Source: an uncultured Clostridia bacterium
GTDB lineage: Bacteria > Bacillota > Clostridia > Christensenellales > Borkfalkiaceae
Direction: 5' to 3'
DNA length: 64,000 bases
Assembly: GCA_944368775.1 (NCBI GenBank)
Contig: CALVXB010000009.1
Location: 21,545 to 85,544, forward strand
In this document: piece by piece, positions 1 to 7,305 of the stretch
How positions within the stretch are numbered: position 1 is the first letter of the stretch
Layout: each line of letters begins with the position of its first letter
Notes under the pieces: model-generated
The model's input: only the letters and a program-made list of their open reading frames with translations
Database searches by the model: none
Told to the model about the DNA's origin: nothing
Made by a program: the position numbers and the translations under genes

Positions 1-2
1 CG

Positions 3-80
3 CACTACGACCCCTCCGGCGTCTCGACCGCCGTCGCCTGCAAGATCGTGCGCGAGCTGCTCATCACGCTGCAAAAATAA
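3..80 (+). CDS. C-terminal end of probable agmatinase (partial)
   Basis: Only the last 25 codons are in the window; the gene starts upstream. The tail contains YDPSGVSTAVACKIVRELL, which resembles the C-terminal helix of ureohydrolases of the agmatinase/arginase family, where a D-x-S/T-G-x-T stretch precedes the last helix. Agmatinase makes putrescine from agmatine, and the next two genes turn putrescine into spermidine, so the context fits. The match is short and visual, so the family call is tentative. Confidence 0.5.
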   Translation, partial: HYDPSGVSTAVACKIVRELLITLQK

Positions 81-138
81 GCCATTCCCGCGCGCCTGCG
101 GCGCGCACAAAAAATAAACGAATAAGGAGATACCGACC

Positions 139-1341
139 ATGGGAAAAGCACTCATCATCGGCTGCGGCGGCGTCGCCTCCGTCGCAATCCACAAATGCTG
201 CCAGAACAGCGAAGCATTCGAAGAGATCATGATCGCGAGCCGCACCAAGTCCAAGTGCGACGCTCTCAAACAACAGCTACAGGGCAAGACCAAGACGGTC
301 ATCCATACCGCGCAGGTGGACGCAGACGACGTGGACGCGCTCGTCGCGCTCATCGAGGGCTTCCGCCCCGACGTCGTGCTCAACCTCGCGCTGCCCTACC
401 AGGACCTGCACATCATGGACGCCTGCCTCAAAACAAAAGTGCACTACGTCGATACCGCCAACTACGAGCCGGAGGATACCGCGAAGTTTGAATATAAATG
501 GCAGTGGGCATACCGCGAAAAGTTCAAGGAAGCGGGCATCTGCGCCCTGCTCGGCAGCGGCTTCGACCCCGGCGTGACAGGCGTGTTCTCCGCCTATGCG
601 CTCAAACACCACTTCGACGAGATCAACTATATCGATATCCTCGACTGCAACGGCGGCGACCACGGCTACCCCTTTGCGACCAACTTCAACCCAGAGATCA
701 ACATCCGCGAAGTATCCGCCAACGGCTCGTATTGGGAGGACGGCCATTGGGTGGAGACAAAGCCGATGGAGATCAAGCGCGAGTACGACTTTGACGGCGT
801 CGGCAAAAAGGATATGTACCTGCTGCACCACGAGGAGATCGAGAGCCTCGCGCTCAACATCCCGGGCATCAAGCGCATCCGCTTCTTTATGACCTTCGGG
901 CAGAGCTACCTGACCCACCTCAAGTGCCTCGAAGACGTCGGCATGACCTCCATCAAGCCCATCCTGTTCGAGGGGAAGGAGATCGTCCCCCTGCAATTCC
1001 TCAAGGCCGTACTGCCAGACCCCGCCTCCCTCGGCCCGCGCACGGTCGGCAAGACCAACATCGGCTGCATCTTCCGCGGCAAGAAGGACGGCAAGGAGAA
1101 GCACTACTACCTCTACAACATCTGCGACCATCAGGAATGTTACCGCGAGGTCGGTTCGCAGGCTATCTCGTACACGACGGGCGTGCCCGCCATGATCGGA
1201 GCGATGCTCGTAATGAACGGCACATGGACAAAGCCGGGCGTCTACAACATCGAGGAGTTCGACCCCGATCCCTTCATGGACGCGCTCAACAAGTGGGGGC
1301 TGCCCTGGAAGGAAAACTTCGACCCCGTGTTGGTGGACTGA
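139..1341 (+). CDS. Carboxynorspermidine/carboxyspermidine dehydrogenase (saccharopine dehydrogenase family)
   Basis: A 400-residue cytoplasmic enzyme of the saccharopine dehydrogenase family. It starts with a Rossmann fold motif, IIGCGGVASVA at residues 6-16, for NAD(P)H. In the alternative polyamine route this enzyme condenses aspartate semialdehyde with putrescine (or diaminopropane) to give carboxyspermidine (or carboxynorspermidine). The start is supported by AAGGAGA upstream. Its stop overlaps the start of the decarboxylase gene by one base (TGATG), which indicates translational coupling. Length and gene order match known CASDH-CASDC pairs. A lysine-pathway saccharopine dehydrogenase is the alternative, but the neighbour argues against it. 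Confidence 0.88.
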   Translation: MGKALIIGCGGVASVAIHKCCQNSEAFEEIMIASRTKSKCDALKQQLQGKTKTVIHTAQVDADDVDALVALIEGFRPDVVLNLALPYQDLHIMDACLKTKVHYVDTANYEPEDTAKFEYKWQWAYREKFKEAGICALLGSGFDPGVTGVFSAYALKHHFDEINYIDILDCNGGDHGYPFATNFNPEINIREVSANGSYWEDGHWVETKPMEIKREYDFDGVGKKDMYLLHHEEIESLALNIPGIKRIRFFMTFGQSYLTHLKCLEDVGMTSIKPILFEGKEIVPLQFLKAVLPDPASLGPRTVGKTNIGCIFRGKKDGKEKHYYLYNICDHQECYREVGSQAISYTTGVPAMIGAMLVMNGTWTKPGVYNIEEFDPDPFMDALNKWGLPWKENFDPVLVD

Positions 1342-2456
1342 TGCACATCCCCGCACCCTACTTCCTCATCGACGAAACAAAACTCATCCAAAACCTCGAG
1401 ATCTTGCGCGCCGTCGCGGGCGAGGCCGATTGCAAAATTTTGCTCGCGCAGAAGGCGTATTCTATCTACCAGACGTACCCGTTACTCGCCCGCTACCTTG
1501 CGGGCACGACGGCCAGCGGCGTCTTTGAAGCCCGCCTCGGGCGGGAATACTTCCCCGGCGAAGTGCACGCCTTTTCTCCCGCCTTCCGCGACAAGGACGT
1601 GCAGGCGCTCGTCGGCCTGTGCGACCACATCGTGTTCAACACGCCCGCACAGGTGCGCCGCTACGCCCCCGCCTGCCGCGCGGCGGGCGTCTCCGTCGGG
1701 CTGCGCGTCAATCCCGAACGTTCTACGCAGGAAGGGCACGCCATCTACGACCCCTGCGCGCCCGGCTCCCGCCTCGGCACGACGCTCGCGAACTTTGAAG
1801 AGGATATCCTCCCCCTGCTCGACGGGCTGCACTTCCATACCCTCTGCGAACAAAACGCGGACGCTTTGGAACAGACCGCCGCCGCCTTCTGCGAAAAATT
1901 CGGCAAATACGCCGCCCGCATGCGCTGGCTCAACCTCGGCGGCGGGCACCACATCACGCGCGACGATTACGACCGCGCCCGCCTTGTGCGCGTCGTGCGC
2001 GGCCTGCGCGAAAAATACGGCGCGCGCATCTACCTCGAACCGGGCGAAGCGGTCGTGCTCGACGCGGGCACGCTGCACGCGCACGTCTTAGAGACCATGC
2101 ACAACGGCATGGACATCGCCATTTTGGACGTATCCGCCGCCTGCCATATGCCCGACGTGCTCGAAATGCCCTACCGCCCGCCCCTCGCGGGCGGCGGCAA
2201 GCCGGGCGAAAAGGCGCACACCTACCGCCTGGGCGGGCCCACTTGCCTCGCGGGCGACGTCATCGGCGACTATTCCTTCGATTCTCCCCTGCGCGAAGGG
2301 GACGAGCTCGTGTTCGGCGACATGGCGCTGTACACCATGGTCAAGACCAACACCTTCAACGGTATGCCGCTGCCCGACATCCGCTATCGCCATGCCGACG
2401 GGAGCGTCGAGACGCTGCGCTCCTTCGGGTATGAAGATTTCCGCTCGCGCCTGTAA
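1341..2456 (+). CDS. nspC: Carboxynorspermidine decarboxylase
   Basis: A 371-residue PLP enzyme of the alanine racemase-fold decarboxylase group. The PLP lysine is at about residue 38 in LLAQKAYS. Further motifs are HFHTLCEQN near 164, LNLGGGHH near 195, EPGEAVV near 233 and GGPTCLAGD near 298; the last carries the conserved active-site cysteine. It removes CO2 from carboxyspermidine or carboxynorspermidine, the final step of this route. The reading frame is open further upstream, but the start at 1341 fits the family N-terminus and the one-base overlap with the dehydrogenase. A hairpin follows the gene at 2506-2540. Confidence 0.92.
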   Translation: MHIPAPYFLIDETKLIQNLEILRAVAGEADCKILLAQKAYSIYQTYPLLARYLAGTTASGVFEARLGREYFPGEVHAFSPAFRDKDVQALVGLCDHIVFNTPAQVRRYAPACRAAGVSVGLRVNPERSTQEGHAIYDPCAPGSRLGTTLANFEEDILPLLDGLHFHTLCEQNADALEQTAAAFCEKFGKYAARMRWLNLGGGHHITRDDYDRARLVRVVRGLREKYGARIYLEPGEAVVLDAGTLHAHVLETMHNGMDIAILDVSAACHMPDVLEMPYRPPLAGGGKPGEKAHTYRLGGPTCLAGDVIGDYSFDSPLREGDELVFGDMALYTMVKTNTFNGMPLPDIRYRHADGSVETLRSFGYEDFRSRL

Positions 2457-2505
2457 AACTACTTTCGCGCAGCTACGAAAAGCCGAAATAACAAAACACA
2501 AAGGA

Positions 2506-2540
2506 AGAGGAGGCGCCGCCCGCAGGGCAGTGCCTCCTCT
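2506..2540 (+). terminator. Hairpin after the polyamine genes
   Basis: AGAGGAGGC at 2506-2514 pairs with GCCTCCTCT at 2532-2540, a perfect 9-bp stem. It lies 50 bases after the decarboxylase stop. No long T run follows, so its efficiency as a terminator is uncertain. Confidence 0.5.
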
Positions 2541-2621
2541 CTCTATTCCAGATCCTTCTTTTTGACAAAATGTTCAAAAACTACGCCGGCCGCGCGGCAG
2601 AAGCGCCGTGCGCGGAACGGG

Positions 2622-2900
2622 TCAATCTTCTGACTCCTTGCTCTCCCGCCGTTCCTGCGCGCTCTTTTCGCGCTCCTCTTCGCAGCGGATGCGCGCGGTC
2701 ATGACGGCGCCGAAGGCGAAGTAGACGACCGCGAGCACGGCGTCGACGCCCGCCGCGATGTACCCGATCAGCGGATGCACCAGAAAAAAAGCGGCGACGG
2801 CAAAGAGGGCGATGACGACGAACAGCACGCGCATCCAGCGGCGGTCTCCGTCCAATCTCCACTTATAGTATTGGGATAGCTTATCAAACTGCCCTTTCAT
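2622..2900 (-). CDS. Small two-helix membrane protein
   Basis: A 92-residue protein of unknown function. Residues about 23-43 (VLFVVIALFAVAAFFLV) and 45-70 form two hydrophobic segments. The N-terminus is basic and the C-terminus is a charged helix rich in E, K and R. The start is preceded by AAAGGGG at a plausible distance. A TATAAT box sits upstream at 2986-2991 (read on the minus strand), with only a weak -35. It is probably transcribed alone, because the lipoprotein upstream ends in its own terminator. No family is recognised. Confidence 0.6.
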   Translation of the reverse strand: MKGQFDKLSQYYKWRLDGDRRWMRVLFVVIALFAVAAFFLVHPLIGYIAAGVDAVLAVVYFAFGAVMTARIRCEEEREKSAQERRESKESED

Positions 2901-3096
2901 CCGTTCCCCTTTCGCGACCTTCTACAGCGATCCCACGCGAGGGCATCGCACGAAGCGATCCCCCGTTTACCCTTTGTACACCTCCATTATAGCGCCAAAC
3001 TGTATAAAAGTCTGCACAAATATGTAATAAATTTGCAATAAATGCGTCGCCGCGGGCACTTATGCGACGCTGCCGCGAGCGAAAGGGCAAAAAAGA

Positions 3097-3116
3097 GGGC
3101 GAGCAGACGCTCGCCC
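3097..3116 (-). terminator. Terminator of the first lipoprotein gene
   Basis: GGGCGAGC at 3097-3104 and GCTCGCCC at 3109-3116 form an 8-bp GC stem with a 4-base loop. On the minus strand it is followed by TCTTTTTTGC, which makes it a good intrinsic terminator just after the stop at 3126. Confidence 0.8.
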
Positions 3117-3125
3117 GGCTGTAAC

Positions 3126-4469
3126 TTATTCTATTCCCGGTCCGTCAGGCGAAAGCGCCGCATCCGGCACGGTCTCCGCAGGCGCCTCCAGCGCCGCCGC
3201 ATACATCTCCTGCCAGAGCGTATCGAACGCCTCCGCAAACGCTTCGCGGAACTGCTCGGCCGTCGGCAGGGCGACCGCATCCGTCTCCGCATCGGCGCCG
3301 TCCTCCGCCGCATCCCCTGCGGGCTCCTCCGGCACAGCCTCTTCGTCGGGCTGCTCGGGCAAACCTTCTTCCTCTTCCGGTTCGAGGGGCTCACCGAGGT
3401 CGTCCGGCAGCACGACGTCGCCGCCGTACGCCGACAGGCGCTCCATGCCGCGGATGGTCAGGCGGATCTCGCCCGCATCTTCCTCCTCTTCATACGGGAG
3501 GCCGGTCGCAAGGTCATACGAGACGCCCTCGATGACCGCTTCGATATCCGCGCGCACGCCCATCCCCGAAAAGAGGCCGTCGCCGTCTACAGCGACGTAA
3601 ATATCATACGAGCACTGCACGAAGCGGATGGGAAGCGCCTGCGCGAGGAGCGCGATATCGGCGTCTTCCGCGCCGACGCTCTCCGCGATCGTGTTCGCCA
3701 ATACGAGGCGCATCGTCTCTTCCGAAGCAGACAGACGGAGCTTGACCCCGTCGCTGAGGTCTGCTTCCAGCGCGATCCCGCAGCTTTCGAGCTGCTCGCG
3801 CCAGAGGAAGGACTCTTCCCAACCCATACCGAAAATAAACGAGTCTTCTGCATCGCCGCCATTGGCGACGGCGACGATATCCGCCATCAGCTGCACGGGG
3901 AGGCCGAACAGCGCATCCTCCGCCGCGCCGAACACGAGCTCTTCGAGCGAGCTTTCGGTGCGGCTGCGCTCCTCTTCTGCCCCGCCGTCGCCCTGGCGGC
4001 GCACCGTATCGTCGCGATACACGGACTGCGCGTCGTTGCAGACCATGCTGTCCTCGAACAGCTGCACCGGGCCGTCCGCATAGACGCCCGCGGGCAGGAA
4101 GAGCGAGGACGAACCGGAGCCGGAGCCGCGCATCTGCAGCGCGTCCTCCTCCTCTTTATCGAGGACGAGGCGGTAGAAGCTGCTTTCTTTCTGCTTCCAA
4201 TTTGTCTCGCCGCTGCGCAGCGACAGCAGGCGGTCGGTCGCGTATTCGAGGCCGAACCTCCATTCGTCGGCATTCACATCCCCGAGGACCTTGTCTCCTT
4301 GGATAGAATCGACGACCTGTAAAAATTCAATATCCGTTGTCACGGGGCGGTAGTTGCCGCTGATCGACCCGTCATTGTTGACAGGCCCGCCGATCAATCC
4401 GCAGGCGGACAGACATACGAGCGAACAGGCGAGCGCCGCCGCCGCGGCCAATGCAGCACCCTTTCTCAT
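3126..4469 (-). CDS. Lipoprotein, paralogue of the one at 33862-34872
   Basis: A 447-residue exported protein with a lipoprotein signal peptide; the lipobox CLSAC places the lipidated cysteine near residue 23. The mature protein begins with DGSISGNY and later has DEWRFGL. The lipoprotein at 33862-34872 has DGTISGNY and EGWRFGL in the same order, so the two are paralogues. The last 100 residues are acidic and alanine-rich, like a flexible tail. AAGGAG lies rather far (13 bases) from the ATG, but no better start is visible. A consensus promoter sits at 4525-4552. The function is unknown; it is probably anchored on the outer face of the membrane. Confidence 0.75.
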   Translation of the reverse strand: MRKGAALAAAAALACSLVCLSACGLIGGPVNNDGSISGNYRPVTTDIEFLQVVDSIQGDKVLGDVNADEWRFGLEYATDRLLSLRSGETNWKQKESSFYRLVLDKEEEDALQMRGSGSGSSSLFLPAGVYADGPVQLFEDSMVCNDAQSVYRDDTVRRQGDGGAEEERSRTESSLEELVFGAAEDALFGLPVQLMADIVAVANGGDAEDSFIFGMGWEESFLWREQLESCGIALEADLSDGVKLRLSASEETMRLVLANTIAESVGAEDADIALLAQALPIRFVQCSYDIYVAVDGDGLFSGMGVRADIEAVIEGVSYDLATGLPYEEEEDAGEIRLTIRGMERLSAYGGDVVLPDDLGEPLEPEEEEGLPEQPDEEAVPEEPAGDAAEDGADAETDAVALPTAEQFREAFAEAFDTLWQEMYAAALEAPAETVPDAALSPDGPGIE

Positions 4470-4524
4470 AATTTGATCGTACTCCTTCTAAATATCGAAC
4501 AGTTTGTTGATATGTGTTGGTCTT

Positions 4525-4552
4525 ATTATAACCGACAAACTAAAAATGTCAA
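4525..4552 (-). promoter_or_regulatory. Promoter of the first lipoprotein gene
   Basis: On the minus strand TTGACA (4547-4552) and TATAAT (4525-4530) are perfect consensus boxes with a 16-base spacer, about 55 bases upstream of the lipoprotein start. Confidence 0.85.
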
Positions 4553-4641
4553 GCCTTTTACAGTTTTTATCTGTCGAAAGCGGCCAAAACGGCCATATTT
4601 TCCCCCTTTACACACAAAAAAATCAAAAACCGAAAAAAACA

Positions 4642-4671
4642 AAACGGCGCAACCGTTCCGTTTCGCCGTTT
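4642..4671 (-). terminator. Terminator of the 77-residue protein gene
   Basis: AAACGGCG (4642-4649) pairs with CGCCGTTT (4664-4671). Read on the minus strand the stem is followed by TGTTTTTTT. A smaller stem, AACGCC with GGCGTT, overlaps the stop codon at 4695. Confidence 0.7.
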
Positions 4672-4694
4672 CCTCAGAGCATTGGGCAACGCCG

Positions 4695-4928
4695 TCAGGC
4701 GTTTTCTTTTTCCCATGCGGCCGCTTTCGCCTTGGAAAGAGACGTCAGCTTTTCCGTCGGATACGGGGAAGTCTCACCGCCGAAGTTATACAGGAAATAG
4801 CTGCCGTTTTCCGCCACGTAGAGCGTCTCTTCATAGCCCGCGGGATCGCCGAACGCGCCGTGCGAGACCTTTTTCACGACAGTCATTGCTTCGGTGTCAT
4901 AGACCTTGCCTCTGACCGTTTTTTTCAT
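4695..4928 (-). CDS. 77-residue hypothetical protein
   Basis: A compact soluble protein with no signal peptide or membrane segment. It carries VYDTEAMTVV near the N-terminus and ETLYVAENGSYFLYNFGGE in the middle. This pattern recalls small uncharacterised proteins that are common in gut Clostridia, but I cannot name a family. The start has an excellent AGGAGGT eight bases upstream and the gene ends in a terminator, so it is very likely expressed. Confidence 0.65.
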   Translation of the reverse strand: MKKTVRGKVYDTEAMTVVKKVSHGAFGDPAGYEETLYVAENGSYFLYNFGGETSPYPTEKLTSLSKAKAAAWEKENA

Positions 4929-5144
4929 GTCTTTGACCTCCTGATCGATTTCATCTGTGCATCGATGTTTTCTGCTTTTGCCCTACAACGAAAGTGCAAC
5001 ATCTTTACATCCCGTATATTATAGCATATGCGCCCGCATTTTGCAAGCGGACGCAAATACTTTTCAACATATCTCGCAATGCGAAAATAATCAACGAAGA
5101 ACGAAATTTTTATTCAATAACGAGACTTTTTTATCAATTTTGCC

Positions 5145-5169
5145 CCGCCCTTCGGCAAAGAACGGGCGG
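5145..5169 (-). terminator. Probable terminator of the miaB-to-YnbB operon
   Basis: CCGCCC (5145-5150) pairs with GGGCGG (5164-5169). On the minus strand it is followed by the AT-rich stretch GGCAAAATTGATAAAAAAG, just after the last gene of the operon. Confidence 0.5.
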
Positions 5170-5177
5170 CAACGCCC

Positions 5178-6398
5178 TCACTTTGCGATCTTTGCGAGGA
5201 TCTTTTCGAGTGCGTAGCGGCAGTGCTCGTAGGTGAGCCCGCCCTGAAAGTAGGCGATGTACGGCTCGCGCACGGGCGCATCGGCGGACAGCTCGATGGA
5301 CGCGCCGGGGACGAAACAGCCCGCCGCCATGATGACCTGATCTTCGTAGCCGGGCATATCCCACGGCTCGAGTGTGACGAAGCTGTCGACGGGCGACGCT
5401 TCCTGCACCGCCTGGATGAAGCCGACCAGCTCCTCCTTGGTGCGGAAGCGGATGGCGCGCGTGATGTCGTACGGGCGAGCGTTGACAGAGGGCGAAGTCA
5501 CATACCCCATCGACTGCAGGCATGCGCCGATCAGCAGCGCGCCCTTGAGTGCCTGGCACACGACGTGCGGCGCAAAAAAGAGGCCCTGGTAAAAATATTG
5601 GTAGCCGAAGGCGTACGAGCCGACCTCCGCGCCGATGGAGGGCGCGGTGAGGCGGCAGGCGATCTTGTCGACGTACTCCCGCTTGCCGACGATGTACCCG
5701 CCCGTCGGCGCGAGGCCGCCGCCGGGGTTTTTGATGAGCGAGCCGACGGCGATATCCGCGCCGTTCTGCGTCGGCTCGGTGTCCTCGACAAATTCTCCAT
5801 AACAGTTGTCGACGAAGATGCAGCCGGCAAAGCCGCAGCGGCGCACGAAGGCGCACGCTTCCGCGATCTGCGCCTCGCTGAGCGCGTCGCGCCAGGCGTA
5901 CCCGCGCGAACGCTGGATAAAGACGACCTTGACGGACGCATCGCGCAGCCCCTCCTCGATGGCGGCAAAGTCGAAGCCGCCCTCCTTGAGCTCGCACTTG
6001 CGGAAGGAGATGCCGTAGTCGGCGAGCGAACCGTTTCCTTCCCCTGCGATCACGTCGTGCAGCGTGTCGTACGGCGCGCCCGCGATGGAAAAGAGCGTAT
6101 CGCCCGTGCGCAGCAGGCCGAACAGCCCGACTGTCAGTGCGTGCGTGCCCGAGAGGATGTTGGGCGAAACGATGCCCGCCTCCGCGCCGAACACCTCGGC
6201 AAAGAGGGCGCCGAGCGTATCCCGCCCCTCGTCGCCGTAACCGTAGCCGCAGGTGGGGGCAAAGTGGCGCGTCGCGATGCGCAGCTTGGCAAAGGCGTCA
6301 AGCACCTTGCTCTGGTTATGGTAAGCCGTCTGCTCCAGCGCGCGGAATTGCGGCGCAAGATCTCTCTCACATTGTTGGATGCGTTCTGCAATGGTCAT
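5178..6398 (-). CDS. YnbB-type PLP enzyme (methionine gamma-lyase / aluminium resistance family)
   Basis: A 406-residue fold-type I PLP enzyme. The PLP lysine is K223 in SLIKNPGGGLAPTGG. This family sits beside miaA (often with hfq or glnR) in many Firmicutes and is annotated as methionine gamma-lyase-like or aluminium resistance protein. The true substrate is not established. The start codon overlaps the miaA stop by four bases (ATGA), so it is translationally coupled as the last gene of the five-gene operon. Confidence 0.85.
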   Translation of the reverse strand: MTIAERIQQCERDLAPQFRALEQTAYHNQSKVLDAFAKLRIATRHFAPTCGYGYGDEGRDTLGALFAEVFGAEAGIVSPNILSGTHALTVGLFGLLRTGDTLFSIAGAPYDTLHDVIAGEGNGSLADYGISFRKCELKEGGFDFAAIEEGLRDASVKVVFIQRSRGYAWRDALSEAQIAEACAFVRRCGFAGCIFVDNCYGEFVEDTEPTQNGADIAVGSLIKNPGGGLAPTGGYIVGKREYVDKIACRLTAPSIGAEVGSYAFGYQYFYQGLFFAPHVVCQALKGALLIGACLQSMGYVTSPSVNARPYDITRAIRFRTKEELVGFIQAVQEASPVDSFVTLEPWDMPGYEDQVIMAAGCFVPGASIELSADAPVREPYIAYFQGGLTYEHCRYALEKILAKIAK

Positions 6399-7303
6399 GA
6401 TAAAAATAACTCCGTTACCCTGTCCGCGTTGCCGGCGTCGCTCGCGTCGAGCGGGCGCATCGCGGGGAATTTTTTGAAATAAGTGATCTGCCGTTTGGCG
6501 TAACGGCGGGTGTTTTGCTTGATTATGTCTGACATAGTACTATGCAAACAGGCGTTTTTCAAAAATTCGAGCACTTCTTTGTACCCGATGCCCTGCATGC
6601 TCTGCGCCGTTTCGGGCACGCCCGCCGCAAGCAGGGAACGCACTTCCTCAACCAGCCCCCGCGCGAGCATCTCGTCGACGCGCCGCTCGATGCGGCGGTA
6701 CAACGCGGCGCGCGGGTAGTCGAAACAGACAGCGAGGTACGGAAAGCGCGGCGTCATGCCGTCGCGCTGCTCGGATTTTTTGCGGCCGGTCAGCTCGAAG
6801 ATCTCGAGCGCGCGGATGACCCGCTTGACGTCGTTGGGGTGCAGCACTGCCGCACTCTCCGGGTCGATGGCCGCAAGGCGGGCAAACAGCGCCTCATTCC
6901 CCTCCTCCGCGGCGAGCTTTTCGTACCGCGCGCGCAGGGCGGGGTCGGCGCCCGCGCCGCCGTTCGAGCGAGAAAAGAGCAGCGACTGCATATAAAACCC
7001 GGTGCCGCCGCACACGACGGGCACCTTGCCGCGCGCGAGGATGTGCTCGCAGATCGGCAGCGCCATGCGCTCGTAGTCGCTGACAGAAAAGGGCTCGGCG
7101 GGCGATACGACATCGATCATATGGTGCGGAACGCCCCGCTTTTCTTCCTCCGTCGGCTTGGCGGTGCCGATGTCCATACCGCGGTAGACGAGCATACAGT
7201 CTGCGGAGACCACTTCTCCGTTGAGCCGCTTCGCCATCTCGACGGCAAAAGCCGTTTTTCCGGTCGCCGTCGCGCCGCCGATGACAAGTATCTTATTTTT
7301 CAA
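6395..7303 (-). CDS. miaA: tRNA dimethylallyltransferase MiaA
   Basis: A 302-residue enzyme that adds a dimethylallyl group to A37 of tRNAs reading UNN codons; MiaB from the same operon then methylthiolates it. The P-loop is GGATATGKT at residues 8-16, followed by DIGTAKPT. The start appears to be TTG at 7303; the mutL 3' end supplies AGAGGAT upstream and no ATG lies nearby. Near the C-terminus, residues about 252-261 (CLHSTMSDII) are encoded by a copy of the dispersed palindromic element. They replace the usual acidic helix segment just before NTRRYAKRQ without changing the normal length. Confidence 0.95.
   Translation of the reverse strand: MKNKILVIGGATATGKTAFAVEMAKRLNGEVVSADCMLVYRGMDIGTAKPTEEEKRGVPHHMIDVVSPAEPFSVSDYERMALPICEHILARGKVPVVCGGTGFYMQSLLFSRSNGGAGADPALRARYEKLAAEEGNEALFARLAAIDPESAAVLHPNDVKRVIRALEIFELTGRKKSEQRDGMTPRFPYLAVCFDYPRAALYRRIERRVDEMLARGLVEEVRSLLAAGVPETAQSMQGIGYKEVLEFLKNACLHSTMSDIIKQNTRRYAKRQITYFKKFPAMRPLDASDAGNADRVTELFLS
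6521..6548 (+). repeat. Dispersed palindromic element, copy 1 (inside miaA)
   Basis: This copy has the complete core: TATGTC-T-GACATA overlapping the 12-bp palindrome CATAGTACTATG, then CAAA. It is nearly identical to the copies at 35063 and 51342. It lies inside miaA and is translated as CLHSTMSDII. Confidence 0.85.
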
Positions 7304-7305
7304 AA